Positions 11,907 through 23,680 of a DNA stretch of 64,000 bases are shown here, piece by piece. The translations under genes were made by a program, and so were the position numbers. Source of the DNA: Channallabes apus (Eukaryota; Chordata; Actinopteri; Siluriformes; Clariidae); the NCBI GenBank assembly GCA_030522415.1, contig CM060126.1, positions 7,349,852-7,413,851 on the forward strand, in the 5' to 3' direction. The notes under the pieces were generated by a model. The model searched no databases and was not told the origin of the DNA. It saw only the letters and a program-made list of their open reading frames with translations. Each line of letters begins with the position of its first letter. Positions within the stretch are counted from its first letter, which is position 1.

Positions 11907-12262
11907 TTTTTTTTTTTTTTTTTTTTTTTCATTTTGCACAGGATTTAGTGAAGACATACTGTAGCACCATGGGTCCCGGGAATGTTACCATTAAACAATC
12001 AGTATAATTTTAAGGCATCCGGTGCCAAGGTTAAGTGATGTTTAATTTTACTTAATTTACATGTCTTTTCTAAATGTTTTGATTGTTTTTATATGTAAAA
12101 AATATGATTATAGTGTTGGAAATTGGTATTATTGGGAATTTATTTGGGTGCCTGGAACCATTACATTATTTCCTATGGGAAAATGTGCTTCGCAAAAATA
12201 GTTTTAGCCTTAAGAACTCGCTGCCGGAACGGATTAAATTTGTATGCGGAGGCACCGCTGCA
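11655..12262. mobile_element. Tigger-like non-autonomous element
   Basis: The left end TACAGTGGAAATTTAACTCT and right end (complement) TGCAGCGGTGCCTCCGCATA fit a family whose ends read TACAGTGG-ACCTCGG. Internal words ATACGAGCGACCAAACC and CTCGCTGCCGGAACGGATTA belong to the same group. It carries an AT microsatellite and poly-T. No transposase frame. Confidence 0.6.
11837..11929. repeat. (AT)n plus poly-T
   Basis: About 32 AT units (11837-11900) followed by 27 T (11903-11929), inside the Tigger-like element. Confidence 0.97.
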
Positions 12263-13165
12263 TTGTATAATATTAATTAAGTTTCCCAATGTGTATTTAG
12301 TTTTATTATAAAGACTTCAGACAGTGGGAAATAAAAGGCTTAACAATTTACCAAAAACAATTAAGGATCAAAGACTCAACTCTGTATTAATTCTCCTTTA
12401 AGGTATATTCACTGCAAATAATTATGTATAACAAAGTAAAAGGCTTTTCAAGCAATTCATTTTGGTGGCATTATGTTCAAACCAGACAATCCAGGTTTTA
12501 CATTTACATGTTAAACCATTCCACATATTGTATATTTGAAGTGGGATTTTAAATGTACTGTATAACTGATAAAACTATGTCAAATATTAATGTGTGATGT
12601 ATAAGCAAACCAGTAATATAGGCCCTAAAGATAATCTTCCCCAATTTGTTTCCTCTGAGATTATTATAAGATTATCCAACAAAGGATTTCGCAGCCTTTG
12701 CCTTTCCCCCCAACCCCCCCGGATGATTTAATATCTTCTTTCAAATAAATAGGTTCCTCCTCCTCGCCTTGAAGCAATTATCGTTCATATTAACCCTGAA
12801 CCCAGTAAAGGATTAGACGCAGCTGTGTGGTTCTAGAGGCAAGCAGCTGTTGCAAGGAGCAAAATTAATTAACATGTACCGACTCGGCTGTTGCAACTCT
12901 GTTCTGATCCGAAGAGCCTTTACATCAACACTGCAACTCATTACAGACTTGGAGGAAATTTGGTAATCGAGAATGATTTGCTTAATTTCTGACACTCTTC
13001 TCTATTGCATTTATAAATAAATAAGTACGGATTTGTTTTTTGTTTGTTTTTTTCGACTCAGGAAATGCAAATGGAATAACAATTTGGTCGACACACTTTA
13101 TTGTATATGAGAGAGATTTTCTTTGCCATGGGATCATGGCGTTACAACAACTAACGGTATATATA
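12263..13165. other. unassigned; candidate conserved non-coding element at 12760-13010
   Basis: The island from about 12760 has a repeat-free, complex sequence with AATTAATTAACATG and GATTTGCTTAATTTC, motifs typical of homeodomain/POU-bound vertebrate enhancers. A poly-C run lies at about 12706-12719. No coding evidence. Confidence 0.3.
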
Positions 13166-13470
13166 CTCACTCACTCATCTTCTTTACCGCTTTATCCTGT
13201 AAACAGGGGGGGGGGGGGCTGGAGCCTATGCCAGGGGATATAGGGCACGAAGTGGGGAACACCCTTTACAGGGTGCCAATCCGTCGCAGGGCACACACAC
13301 ATACACACACTCACACACACACTACAGGCAATTTGGGAACACCAATTAGCCTAATCTACATGTCTTTGGACTGTGAGAGGAAACCGGAGCAACCCGGATC
13401 AAGCACGGGGAGAACATACAAACTTCATGCACACAGAGGCGGGAATCGAACCCAGACCCTGAAGGTGCAG
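13166..13470 (-). mobile_element. V-SINE copy
   Basis: Minus-strand V-SINE from a CACTCACTCA-type tail through core to CCAGACCCTGAAGGTGCAG; the first part of the head is missing. A 13-base G run (13206-13218) replaces the usual GGGTCGCGGGG. It abuts duplicated segment A. Confidence 0.9.
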
Positions 13471-13496
13471 TTCAATCCAGAGCGTTGGCTATTGTC

Positions 13497-13927
13497 ACAT
13501 TCTCTGTGTTTCCCCGTAGCGTTCTTCTACGTATGTTTTTCGACTTCCTCCCACCACCCAAAAACATAGTGAGGCTATTAATATACTGTATGAATAAAAT
13601 TATAAAGTGAATAAAGTAACAATCCTGAATGCAGTAATGTACATGGGTATGTCTATGATGGAGAAAAAAACGTGTCCTCCATTGTGACCTTCCCCCAATC
13701 CACCACACGCCATCCCACTGTCCCACCAGCACCTTACCATATTGGCATTAGTGAAGTGAAGCATACCCGAGTACCTCATCTTTGTCATTAAACTCAGCAT
13801 CAGTTCCCCGTGGAACACGAGACCGTCTCACATGATGCGGGTGAGAGAGGCCGTCGCCCAGGGCTTAATTATGGCAAGAGATTGCATGTTAAATGGATGT
13901 TGAAATAAAATTGTGCAATCAGCAAGA
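13497..13927. repeat. duplicated segment, copy A
   Basis: It matches 15354-15732 over its whole length in the same orientation, including CCTCCATTGTGACCTTCCCC, TGATGCGGGTGAGAGAGGC and TTGCATGTTAAATGGATGTT. Copy A has about 45 extra bases near 13700 (CCCACTGTCCCACCAGCACC region). No frame looks like a protein. It may be an unrecognised repeat family or a local duplication. Confidence 0.85.
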
Positions 13928-14925
13928 AGAAATGAAAAGCGGCTACAGATTATTTTTAGTCATTCTAAATCAAGCGCATATGTTAATGTTACTCGGAGTG
14001 CGCGAGTTTCGCTACGATATACAGAAAGGGTTCCTTCTGCTTGAGCTGTAGCGAGGCTATGACAAGTGGCAAGAGGAAGTGTGTTTATCCTAAACGGGGG
14101 AGAAATTTTTTTTTCGGTTATCAGAAAGCAGCAGCTATAAACAACAAAGCTATGGCAGATCTATCAGAGCGGTTACAAGAAATTATTATCTTATTGACCA
14201 TAAAGAATGAACTGTCAGGAGAAAGAAACTACAACAATGTACTGTACGCATTCACTTGCTGGCGGTTCTGCTGTATTTGTAGTATTTATTACTATATATT
14301 AGAATTTGCTCATTTTAGGGTTTACATTTTAGGGGTTCCATCTAATATACAATTATACCTATATACTATATTTCAATATCTTTTTTTTTAATGGATGTTC
14401 AATTCTGCATATAAACAGCAAGATTTCTGCAGAACTGAACTGTGATGTTTATTTAGATATCAATAGCAAATACTACAAAATCATTTACCATTTAAGCCTA
14501 CATTACAGATATGAATCTACCGTGTGTGTATTTTAATTTGCCATGTGCTCACTGATTATCCATGTAGAAAATTTGTCAAAGCAGCCAGCTAAGACAGCTT
14601 TCAAATCTTATGCAGTCTATCCAAGCACATACGCTTTCGAAATAGCGCCTAATGCCTAAATCTGTTTTATTCTATGGGACTCAGGAAGAGTATATTTGAC
14701 ATCAGCACCTTGGAGATACAGTACCAGCACAACGTAAACAGCTATGTCAATAAAACTCTTTGTTTCATTTGCTGTACTGCAGTTTGCCCACTTATTATGT
14801 TCAGTTTTATAGCATATGTATATTCACATAGCATACAAGACATCCTCGTAAAACTCATCAAAATATTGCCCTGGGGCTTGTACACCGCTTGAGATGTTTG
14901 TGATCAAATATTAGCCTTTATACAG
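13928..14925. other. unassigned sequence
   Basis: The 116-codon frame at 14041-14391 has biased composition, no domain and no splice context, so I do not call it. Nothing else is identifiable. Confidence 0.4.
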
Positions 14926-15345
14926 TATACAGATCAGCCAGGTTAATTGAATAACACTGATTATCAGTTATATACTCATTAAATGGTGAGAGGATCATGT
15001 GCACCCAAGGCTCATCAATGCCTGTGAGGGCCAAAGGACAGCGTGTCTGGTCCGATCACATAGAAAAGCCATTGTAGAACATCAATGAGAGCAGTAAACG
15101 TTGGACATGATAGATAGGTATCAGAACTGCCTGCGTTGCTTTGATCCCTTGACCTCACTTCCCTTGTCCTGGCCTCCAAATTGCCCAGATCTCAATCCAA
15201 ACAAGTGCCCTTGGAAAGCCTCAGACACACAAGCCAAGCCAAGCCACAACCCACAGCACACAAAGGATCCACTTCTACTGCAACATCCCGATGCTAGACA
15301 CCAGAGCACACCAGGATCCAATACAGGATTCAACTGGACACTGTG
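14926..15345 (+). mobile_element. Tc1-like element, internally deleted
   Basis: The sequence starts with a variant of the common fish Tc1 end (CAGATCAGCCAG...; family form CTGATCAGCCATAACATTA). Pieces of transposase sequence follow: ATCATGTGCACCCAAGGCTC and GGTCCGATCACATAGA, then a jump to CCTCCAAATTGCCCAGATCT, the region encoding the PDLNP motif. About two thirds of the gene is missing. It belongs to the same family as 51215-51568 and 27070-27096. Confidence 0.75.
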
Positions 15346-15353
15346 ACATTGTC

Positions 15354-15732
15354 ACATTCCCCCTGTTTCCCAATAGGGTTCCTCTGTCTTCTTTAACTTC
15401 CCACCTCTCAAAACCATAGTAAAATGTTATGAATATATGAATAAAAAGATAAAGTAAATGCATACAGTATGTTTTGGTGGAAAACTGCATTTGATCTGGA
15501 AAGAAGGGAGTATCCTCCATTGTGACCTTCCCCCAATCCAGCACAAGCCATCCATTGAAGTGAAGCATAACCAAGTACTGTACAGGTACCTCGTCCTTGT
15601 CATCACATCCAGCACCAGATCCCTGTGGAACGTCTCAAATGATGCGGGTGAGAGAGGCATTCGCACAGGGCTTAATTATGGTAAGATATTGCATGTTAAA
15701 TGGATGTTGAGATAAAATTGTGCAATCAGCAA
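15354..15732. repeat. duplicated segment, copy B
   Basis: Partner of 13497-13927. Relative to copy A it carries an 11-bp gain inside GAGTACCTC: a TACTGTA (15576-15582) followed by CAGGTA. The gain looks like one or two transposon excision scars. Confidence 0.85.
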
Positions 15733-17191
15733 GAGATCTGGTGGAGCCATGGCCCGAGGGGCCAGAGCTGTCCTGGTGGCACAAGAGGAACCTAAAACCT
15801 ACAGTCGGTGGCTTTACTGCTAGTGGTTTAAAGGTTATGGCAGCTCCATGTACACTCATGGGAAAAAGAATGCCCTCATACATCAATGAACCAAAGCAAT
15901 GCTGTAAAGTCAACATTTTCTCCAAAAGCAGGCTGATGTTGGTTGACTTTTTGGAGAAAAAATATTACATCCTGAAATCTCTAGTGTTCTTTTGTCTGTA
16001 GAAGTATTTCCGCCTTGATAACCCCAAAACAAACAGTGAAAGACTTGCTATGACAAGCTTTTCTAGAACTTTGTAGATCTCTACTCTTTCAAATTTCAAA
16101 AAGTCCTCAACGCCAAATCAGTGGACCGAGGTCAATTTGTGCTTATTAATTCTGGCTTCAGTAACATGGATGGAGGTTTGAGGCTGGTCACCTGTCTCTA
16201 TAGAGCCTCACTGACTTCTTTACCCCATATATTAGGAGGATTCTTCTACTCCAGCAGATGTCGGAACGGAGATGAATAAAAGCGTCTGAGCTGCATGTAT
16301 TGTACTGTAGCAGGTGCCAGTGTGCAGGATTACGGGATCAGAGAGAAACCTGCCATAAATAAAGGTATAAGCTGCCCCAAGCCAACCATAACACAGTCTG
16401 ATTTACTTCAGATTAGTTTGACTTTGCGCTTCGATTTACTGACAAAGGGATGGGTTTGGTTTACCTTCAAAATGGGGGGGAAAAAAGCTCAACAGTTGAC
16501 AAGACCAGGTAAAAAAATATATAGTTTTTTTACACAAGGCTTCCCGAACATGCAACAGGGAATGATGCCGCACTGTTTCTTCTATATTATTAATCTTGTT
16601 TCAAACAGAAGAGACGATGACACATCTGAGTTCCAATACAGCTGGGAAATCAATCTTTTCTGTGTTAGAAATCTTTGTTTATAGGCTTTGTAACTTATTT
16701 GACAAACAACCAGTTTATCAAGACTTCAGCATCAATTGAAAAAAAAAATTTTTTTTGGAGAGCAAATCAAGATCAAACCTCCGTCGTGAAAAACCTTCAT
16801 CATCCGCCAATCAAGCATGGCCTGCAATTAAGAGTACGGCATTGTGAGGCAGCAGAAAGCCAAGCTGATCACTGCTCCAAAGCCTGAGTTTATTCTACTC
16901 TGTGTATCTCAGGGTTCTGGGGTTTCATCCCTAAAACATGCTGTTAGAAGGATAATCAGCCTGTATTCCCATGCGTGTACCCAGTGCTTCTGAGACTTCC
17001 AACCTTCTCTGGATCTGCCACATTGCTGACCAGGATAAAACAGTTACTAAGGATGAATGAATGAATGAAGGATGGAATGAATGAATGAGGGTGGGAATGA
17101 GTTATAATCACAAAGCAATGTAAAAACAAAATGGGTGAAGAAAGGGTGGCAAGGGATTATGTTTTTTTACACGTCACTTGCCATCCCAAAT
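15733..17191. other. unassigned; one hairpin
   Basis: The 12-bp inverted repeat TTTTCTCCAAAA (near 15917) and TTTTGGAGAAAA (near 15950) could pair. Frames of up to 129 codons (for example 16295-16684) show no family features. A GAATGAATGAAT run lies near 17055-17090. Confidence 0.4.
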
Positions 17192-17403
17192 CACTCACTC
17201 ACCATGTAGGGCATACACACATACATGCATACTATAGGCAATTTGGGAACTCCAATTAGCCTAACCTGCAGGTCTTTGGGAGGAAACCAGAGTACCCAGA
17301 GGAAACCCACCAAACACAGGGAGAACACGCAAATTCCATGCACCTGGAGATGGGAATCGAACCCAGACTACACCACTGCTAACCACTACATCACCCTGCC
17401 GCC
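17192..17403 (-). mobile_element. V-SINE copy, first of a tandem pair
   Basis: Minus-strand core and head; the tail is largely lost. It is directly followed by a second copy in the same orientation. Confidence 0.85.
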
Positions 17404-17609
17404 ATCGCTCATTCACACACTACGGGAAATTCGGGAACGCCAATTAGCCTAACCTGCATGCCATTGGACTAAGGGAGAAAACTGGAGTAACCCCATCAAG
17501 AACGAAGAGAACATGCAAACCCCATACACACACACCCCGAGGCAGGAATCGAACCCGGACCCTGTAGTTGCAGGGTGACAGTGCTAACCACCACACCATC
17601 ATGCTGCCA
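17404..17609 (-). mobile_element. V-SINE copy, second of a tandem pair
   Basis: Core and head again (CATTCACACACTACGGG through GACAGTGCTAACCACCACACC). It lies head-to-tail with the previous copy, with almost no sequence between them. Confidence 0.85.
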
Positions 17610-18394
17610 TGCTGTTATTTCATGGTTAGCATATAATGAAAGTCATCGTATGATAACCATGTCAGTCTACTTATCTTTCTCAAAGCCGTCACTTTTGTCT
17701 AACCTTTACGAAATCTTTACAAAAGGATCATTTATCATTTACCGTCTGAGGATTTAGAGAACAGTGACATGTCTGTTTTAAACAAGATATATAACAAAGG
17801 TCAGACTGAGAAAAGTCAGCCATAGAGAGAAAAGTCTATAATAATTCTGTTATGAATATATCAGCAATAACAGGTACACATTTATCTCAATAAAATACAT
17901 TATTAAGTATATTATTAAGATACTACTGAATGTATTACTCTGCTTACACCGTGTCTCAAACAAAATGACAGAAAGACTTTGTAAAGATGTGAGAATACAT
18001 AGTTCTGTGTGTGAGAAGGATGGGTGATGTTTTTGCGATATGTTTTAAAGTCACAATGTGATCGATGAATGCATGCTAATCTTCATATCAGATACCAAGA
18101 GCACCTGGACAACGCAGCCTTACTGCCTTGCTTCCTCATCTCGCCTCACTTTCAATTATAAGCATTCATTAATTCATTTGTTAATTAATGGATGCATTTG
18201 CTCTTTTTCGCTACCTGCATTATGAGTGTCATAGCAAGACAGTCCAACTACTTTAAAGGACAGACCACAGCTCAGACCTCACTATACTGTAACTTCTTAA
18301 AATGCAGTGACACAGACTTATCAGCGTGCTGACTTTAATTATCCATGTCCCCTTTCCCCAAAGAGCCTCTGACCTTGTCCTGTCCAATCTCTTC

Positions 18395-18427
<33 letters not shown>

Positions 18428-18639
18428 ACACTCCTTTTTAAGCGTTGTTTTTTGTCCCAAGCTGTAGTGCTTGTTTGTCCCTGAACATCACCACGTCAAA
18501 GAAAAATTATGGTTCACTTGCATCATTGCAAAAAACATACCGCCTCGGCACAAATATTAATTTCCACAAAGGCTGCTGCTGTGGCGTTTTTAGGTCCTTT
18601 TTGCCAGATGTTACTTTGGTACTGTATACTGAAGTTTAA
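17610..18639. other. unassigned; CA repeat and a possible conserved block
   Basis: At 18110-18250 a repeat-free block holds AATTCATTTGTTAATTAATGG and ATGCATTTGCTC, resembling homeodomain/POU-bound non-coding elements. CA/CGCA repeat at 18395-18431. No gene. Confidence 0.3.
18395..18431. repeat. (AC)n microsatellite
   Basis: AC repeat with two GC interruptions. Confidence 0.95.
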
Positions 18640-19240
18640 TTACAAGCATTTCATAAGTCTCAAAAGCTTTTATTGACAACTACATTAAGTTTACACAAAG
18701 AATCAATACATCTGGCCAACATACTGTCTGATGGCAGCCCATTCTTGCATAATCAATGCTTGGAGTTTTTGTGTGTTTTTGTTCGTCCATCCGCCACCAG
18801 TTCTTTATAGGATTAAGGACTGGGGAGTTTCCTGGCCATGGATGCAAAATTTTTATGTTTTGTTCCCCGAGCTACTAAGTTCTCACTTTTGCCTTATGTC
18901 AAGGTGCTCCATCATGCTGGAAAAGCCATTGTTCATCACCAAACTGTTGTTGGATGGGTGGGGGAAGTTGCTCTCTGATGGTGTTTTTGCACCATTCTTT
19001 ATTCATGGCTGTGTTCTTAGTCAAAATTGTGAGGGAGCCCACACATGATTTGGTCACAGATTTTAAGGAGGACAGCAAAAAAAAAAAAGCCACCTCTCTC
19101 TAGAAACAAAAACATCTGGAACAGACTGATATTTTGCAAAAGGTACTGTACAATGATTGGACAGCTGAAGACTGGGGTAACGTCCTTTTTTCTCTGATGA
19201 AGCTCCTTTCCGATTGTTTGGGGCATTGCAATTTCAAAAA
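18640..19240 (-). mobile_element. Tc1/mariner remnant with an internal inversion
   Basis: On the minus strand (19093 to about 18660) I read the C-terminal half of a transposase: WCKNTIREQ, QQQFGDEQWLFQHDGAP (second catalytic Asp), then a frame-shifted WPGNSPVLNPIKNWW (PDLNPIENLW in the family). The adjacent 19134-19235 encodes the preceding part, DWTAEDWGNVLFS-DEAPF, but on the plus strand. The middle of the element has therefore been flipped. It is dead. Confidence 0.75.
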
Positions 19241-20185
19241 GAACATTCATGCTGCAATTATTATTTCTCGGCTGATCAATCATGCTTTGCATGGGTTACT
19301 ATATTACAGTATATAATTCAGTCCTGTAACTGGAAAACCCAGTTAAATTTCAAGTTAAAGTTTTATTCTTTTTGGCTCATGCTTAAGCCAAAAGATCAGA
19401 GAAAGCACAATGCAAATCAAATGAGATGAACTTTCAAATACAGTAATAGTTATGTTTTTCTTCTCTATGGACAGTTAGAGAAGTCATGATGTTCCTCCCG
19501 ACTGGCACAATTTAATCTGCTACCATCTTTGGCCATTTCTGTCTTTGGCCAAATTTTATTCCAACAAAAGACTTTACATTTCTTAACGCTACCTGAAATT
19601 AGCTTATTACCTGGACATGATACTAAAAGAGACATACAGTACAATTTATACTGCCTTGAAATTAATCTGTGGATTGTTCTTTTAATAGATTTAATTTGAA
19701 TGGCGTAAACATTTTACAGTTGGAAAGACCTCTGAGAAAGATAGCTCCCAATAGCATGACTGTTGGACACTTTCTTCAGCACTGTTGGATATCTGATCTG
19801 ACTGTCTGCCACCTCAGTAACTGATACAACACATTGTAATAGCTGGCAGGCTCGGATCTGAATGCCTCACAGCTCCTTTCTCACATGCATTAACACATTT
19901 GGTCCAGTGCAAGGTCAGGGAAGACATACTGTACACACACACACACACACACACCTTATGTCTTATGTACTTAAAAAAAAAGCAAGCATCCACTAGGAGT
20001 TACTGTGTATTATTATTTGTAGTGTTTCGTTTGTGTAATGCATGTTTTTTTTTTTACATTTGTGAAAAATTAGAAATTGTTTTTCATGAAGGTTTTTCAA
20101 CTTCTGATGGAACTTTAACCTTTCTTGTCAATAGGTCAACATTTAAGGTCAATAAACATCACACGATTTCTCATTCTACTTCTAA
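19241..20185. other. unassigned sequence with a CA repeat
   Basis: (CA)n at about 19933-19954. No gene or transposon recognised. Confidence 0.4.
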
Positions 20186-20345
20186 CTGAGGCAGCATGGT
20201 GATGTAGTGGTTAGCACCCTGGCCTCGCATAGGCGTAGGGTAGAGGGTTCGATTCCCGCCTTGGGGTTCATGGAGTTTGCATGTTCTCCCCATGCTTGGT
20301 GGGTTTCCTCCAACAGTCCAAAGACATACAGAGTAGGCTGATGTG
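20186..20345 (+). mobile_element. V-SINE 5' half
   Basis: tRNA-like head (GGCAGCATGGTGATGTAGTG, GGGTTCGATTCCC) and core up to AGTCCAAAGACATACAG; the 3' part is lost. Confidence 0.88.
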
Positions 20346-22059
20346 CAGTAGTAATTCTAACTGCAGGGGCCTGAATAAACATGATAGCTAGTTAATTACT
20401 GTACTATTAGGTTGTCAGTCAATATGTCATTCCTATTATTTGATTGCAATTGTTTGGTCAGCAGTTTTGTATAAATGATAATAGACTGAAATTACATCCA
20501 ATACATCCAAAGGAATTGGGACAAAGTAAATGCTGCTAAATGATTGAATTATTGAATTCTTTGGGTTGCACCAACTGTAACTTAGTTGGTACTGCAAATC
20601 ATTTTCCAGTCCTTTATTTCCCTGGGCATTTGTTCAAACCTTGAAAACACAACTTTAGGAACAAAGCAACTGATGCAAAATCAAGATACAAAGTGGTGTA
20701 TTTATGAAACATCAATGCACTTTGAAGGTTTTCATTCTACTTTATTGTCTCGACACCAAAACAAGAATTCCATTTGTGTATTTAAAACAATAATAATAAT
20801 TTCTTCTACTACTTTAATGAAGTAGAAAGAATTGCAAACTGAAAAACTGCTCGGGTTATAAAACTATGAATTTTACATGACTATGCAGAAAAAGCTATAA
20901 CGCCTCCAGTTTTCTCCAACAGTTTTGTCATAATGTCTAAATCAGGCTGTTTGTTTGTCTATTGAGTTTTGTTGCACACAAAACCTTTTTGAGTATAAAG
21001 ACAACTATAAAGAAGATACAAAAGAAATTCAATCTACAGCATCATCAGCCTTGTTCTCTACCAGTTTTAGTTTCACTTCAGTACATAATGACGGCTGCAT
21101 ATAGTACAGGTATGCACCGTTAAACATCCTCCAACCGTGTATCCTACAGTCATCCCCTAGGCTACAACATAATGGGAAGGAGCAGATGCAATCAAAGTAA
21201 ACAACACAACAGCAACCCACACACAGCGCATGCATCACATTTCTCTTGCACATGCATGTTTTAAGTGTTGTTATCTCTCAGCTTAATTTTCTTTATCCGA
21301 AGTTCATCGTGGCTCTCAAATGCAGCAAAACCAGTGCAAATGATACGGGACAAAAGAGACGTAGTGAAACACAAGGTTGCACGGCACACTAAATTTACCG
21401 CACTGTTTACACTACAGTATCCCTCATAGCTTTGGTATTGGGGAGTATTAATGTAGGTACTGTATACTGCATACTATGGTGTTTGCACAACATCCAAATC
21501 ACATAATGTCCTACAATACAGTATTTTGCAGAATGTATCATGGATCTTAAGCAAAACATACCTGGCATTTATTACAGCTGGAGAGAATGCAATGGACGTA
21601 AGAAATTCTCCAAAAATGTAATAAATGCATTTATACCACTATTCTGTAGATCCGTTACTCTGATCATGTGACAGAAAGAAATGATGTGATTGGCTAGTCA
21701 CAGCGCATCTACAGTACTTGTGGTCAAAATGTGTCCGTTATGTGTCGTGATTTGCTTAAAACATGGAAGGCTACCGTATATAGCGCTTTGTTGCACATAA
21801 ACACACTTATTGGCTTTTGCTGTCAAACTGTTCATATACAGTATACTGTAATTAATCATACAGTATGTCTGATATGGACCACATGATTTGTATAGCTATA
21901 TACAGTATTAGCCACAGTGTTGCTGTATATACTTAAAATTCAATTATATACTAAATTATATCCCATTTTTGGAGTGCTTGACATCTTTTCTTAACGCTTT
22001 AATCAATATGAAGATCATTATAGTGTAGGTATAAAAACAGCTGCTTGACATACTGACCT
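20346..22059. other. unassigned sequence
   Basis: No recognisable gene, SINE or transposon. Many TACTGTA/TACAGTA words occur between 21400 and 21910. Frames are short and unremarkable. Confidence 0.4.
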
Positions 22060-22640
22060 AAATGCTCACATCATGTAAAAGATACTTGTTATGGAGGCTG
22101 ATTGGTGTAATTATTTTAATTAGTGTAATGACCGTAATTAGAGCATGTTCACCAACGACACTGCCTTCGAGACCTCAACACCTGAGCATTTTTCTTTTTT
22201 TCAAGACAAGGAGAAATCAAGGTTCCCTTATAAATCAGCATTCAGACGGAGGTGAGTTAAATGAGGTTGCTTTCCGTAATAGCATAGAGAGTTTGAAAAA
22301 ACCTAAACGTATCTAATCTGAAGAGGCGAGAAATTCAGCATCTCGAAACTCCTTCACAATTCTCTCTCGTCATTCCGGTTCTCGGCAGCTAATCTAAGCC
22401 TCCGCAGGATTTACGTTCAAAATTGACATGGACACAAAACTATCAGCATGAGAGGAAACAGGCTGGGAAGGCAGAAGAGGAGCCCTGAGCTGCTGTATGA
22501 TTCTCTTAAGCCTCAGATGCGTGCAGTTTAAAACTCCAGCTGCTGTCTTTATTCCAGCACGTTATCAGACCCTGTGACCCCCCCCCCCCTCCCCCCCCCT
22601 CTTTAGCTCAGCTCTTATCTTAATTTCTCTTCAAACAGCT
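22060..22640. other. candidate conserved non-coding block, then poly-C
   Basis: At 22080-22310 ATTATTTTAATTAGTGTAAT and CGTAATTAGAGC are homeodomain-type core motifs in repeat-free sequence. At 22578-22600 there is a C run broken by one T. A regulatory role is inference. Confidence 0.3.
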
Positions 22641-23008
22641 GGTGGCAAATTCACACCATACTGTACTGTATATACTGGATCCTGGTGGAGAGCGTTTCAA
22701 ATGTAGACACGGGCAGGACTTCCAGACGTCCTTCCCTGCTAATTGGCCCACGTTTTTGAAGTGCTGAAAGGTTGAGGTCAAGAACCAGGCAATTTAATTT
22801 CCCTTTACTGTAATGAGATTTGTAGTGTATTACAGAGGAACTCTGACATACCGAGGTGAAGCAAATTCGGTTCATTACAGTGACACCCTGCTGACATATT
22901 CCTTGCTCTCTCGCACTGAATTCCATTGTAATAACTGTGGCTTTTGCACTCTGTGCAATCTTTTATGACAGGAAGGCAGAGAGTAAACGTGAGCAAATTT
23001 ATAATAGA
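22641..23008. other. candidate conserved non-coding block
   Basis: Repeat-free, balanced sequence (CTGACATATTCCTTGCTCTC, TTTTATGACAGGAAGGC). I see no splice-bounded frame. Called only as a candidate for cross-species comparison. Confidence 0.25.
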
Positions 23009-23640
23009 CACATTTAGAACAGAAATTATGGATTGATTAATAAATTGCTCTTTTTTTATATCCGTTATAAATAATGGTAAATAATAGTAATAATAATGGT
23101 AAGTAATCTAAATTACCAATTTTACCATTATTTATATTAGAAACATTTAGAGCAGAAATTATGGATTCATTAATAAATTGCTCTTTTTTATATCCATTAT
23201 AAATAATGATTTTTTTTAGATGATTTTTTAAATCAAAATAAATAATGGTAAATAAAGAGTAAAAATGGTAGTTTAACTGGGGAAAAAAATACCATTATTT
23301 ATTATTTACCATTTTTTTATAATAGATATTTAAAAAAATAGAATAAAATAAATATATATAATATAATATATATAAAAATAATATTAATTAATAAATTGAT
23401 GATTTCCTTTAAAAAAAAGCAGATTTTTGTCAAAATAAATAAGAGCACATAATGGTAAAAAAAAATTTATAAGAATAATTTTACCATTATTTACCATTAT
23501 TTACGTTAGACAGATTTAGAACAGAAATTATTGATTTATTAATAAATTGCTGTTTTTTTTTATTTAAAAAAAAAGCAGATTTTTATTTATCATAATAAAT
23601 AATAATAACTAGGTGGTAAAAACTGGTAGTTTAACCAAAT
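23009..23640. repeat. degenerate AT-rich tandem array
   Basis: A unit beginning ACATTTAGAACAGAAATTAT and continuing GATTRATTAATAAATTGCTC recurs at about 23010, 23145 and 23512, with a partial at about 23385. TAAATAATGGTA and its complement TACCATTATTTA alternate between units, giving many small palindromes. Confidence 0.75.
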
Positions 23641-23680
23641 GAAATAATATCATTATTAACATTATTTATAACATTAACTG

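Noticed and set aside
14041..14391. 116-codon plus-strand frame
   Set aside because: Cys/Tyr/Phe-rich C-terminal half typical of AT-rich non-coding DNA; no start context, domain or splice signal.
16295..16684. 129-codon plus-strand frame
   Set aside because: No domain and low-complexity Lys/Phe stretches from homopolymer runs.
17192..17609. Regularly spaced repeats suggestive of a CRISPR array
   Set aside because: Only two diverged V-SINE copies in tandem in a vertebrate genome.
23009..23640. Possible origin or satellite centromere repeat
   Set aside because: Too few and too diverged units; no evidence beyond AT richness.
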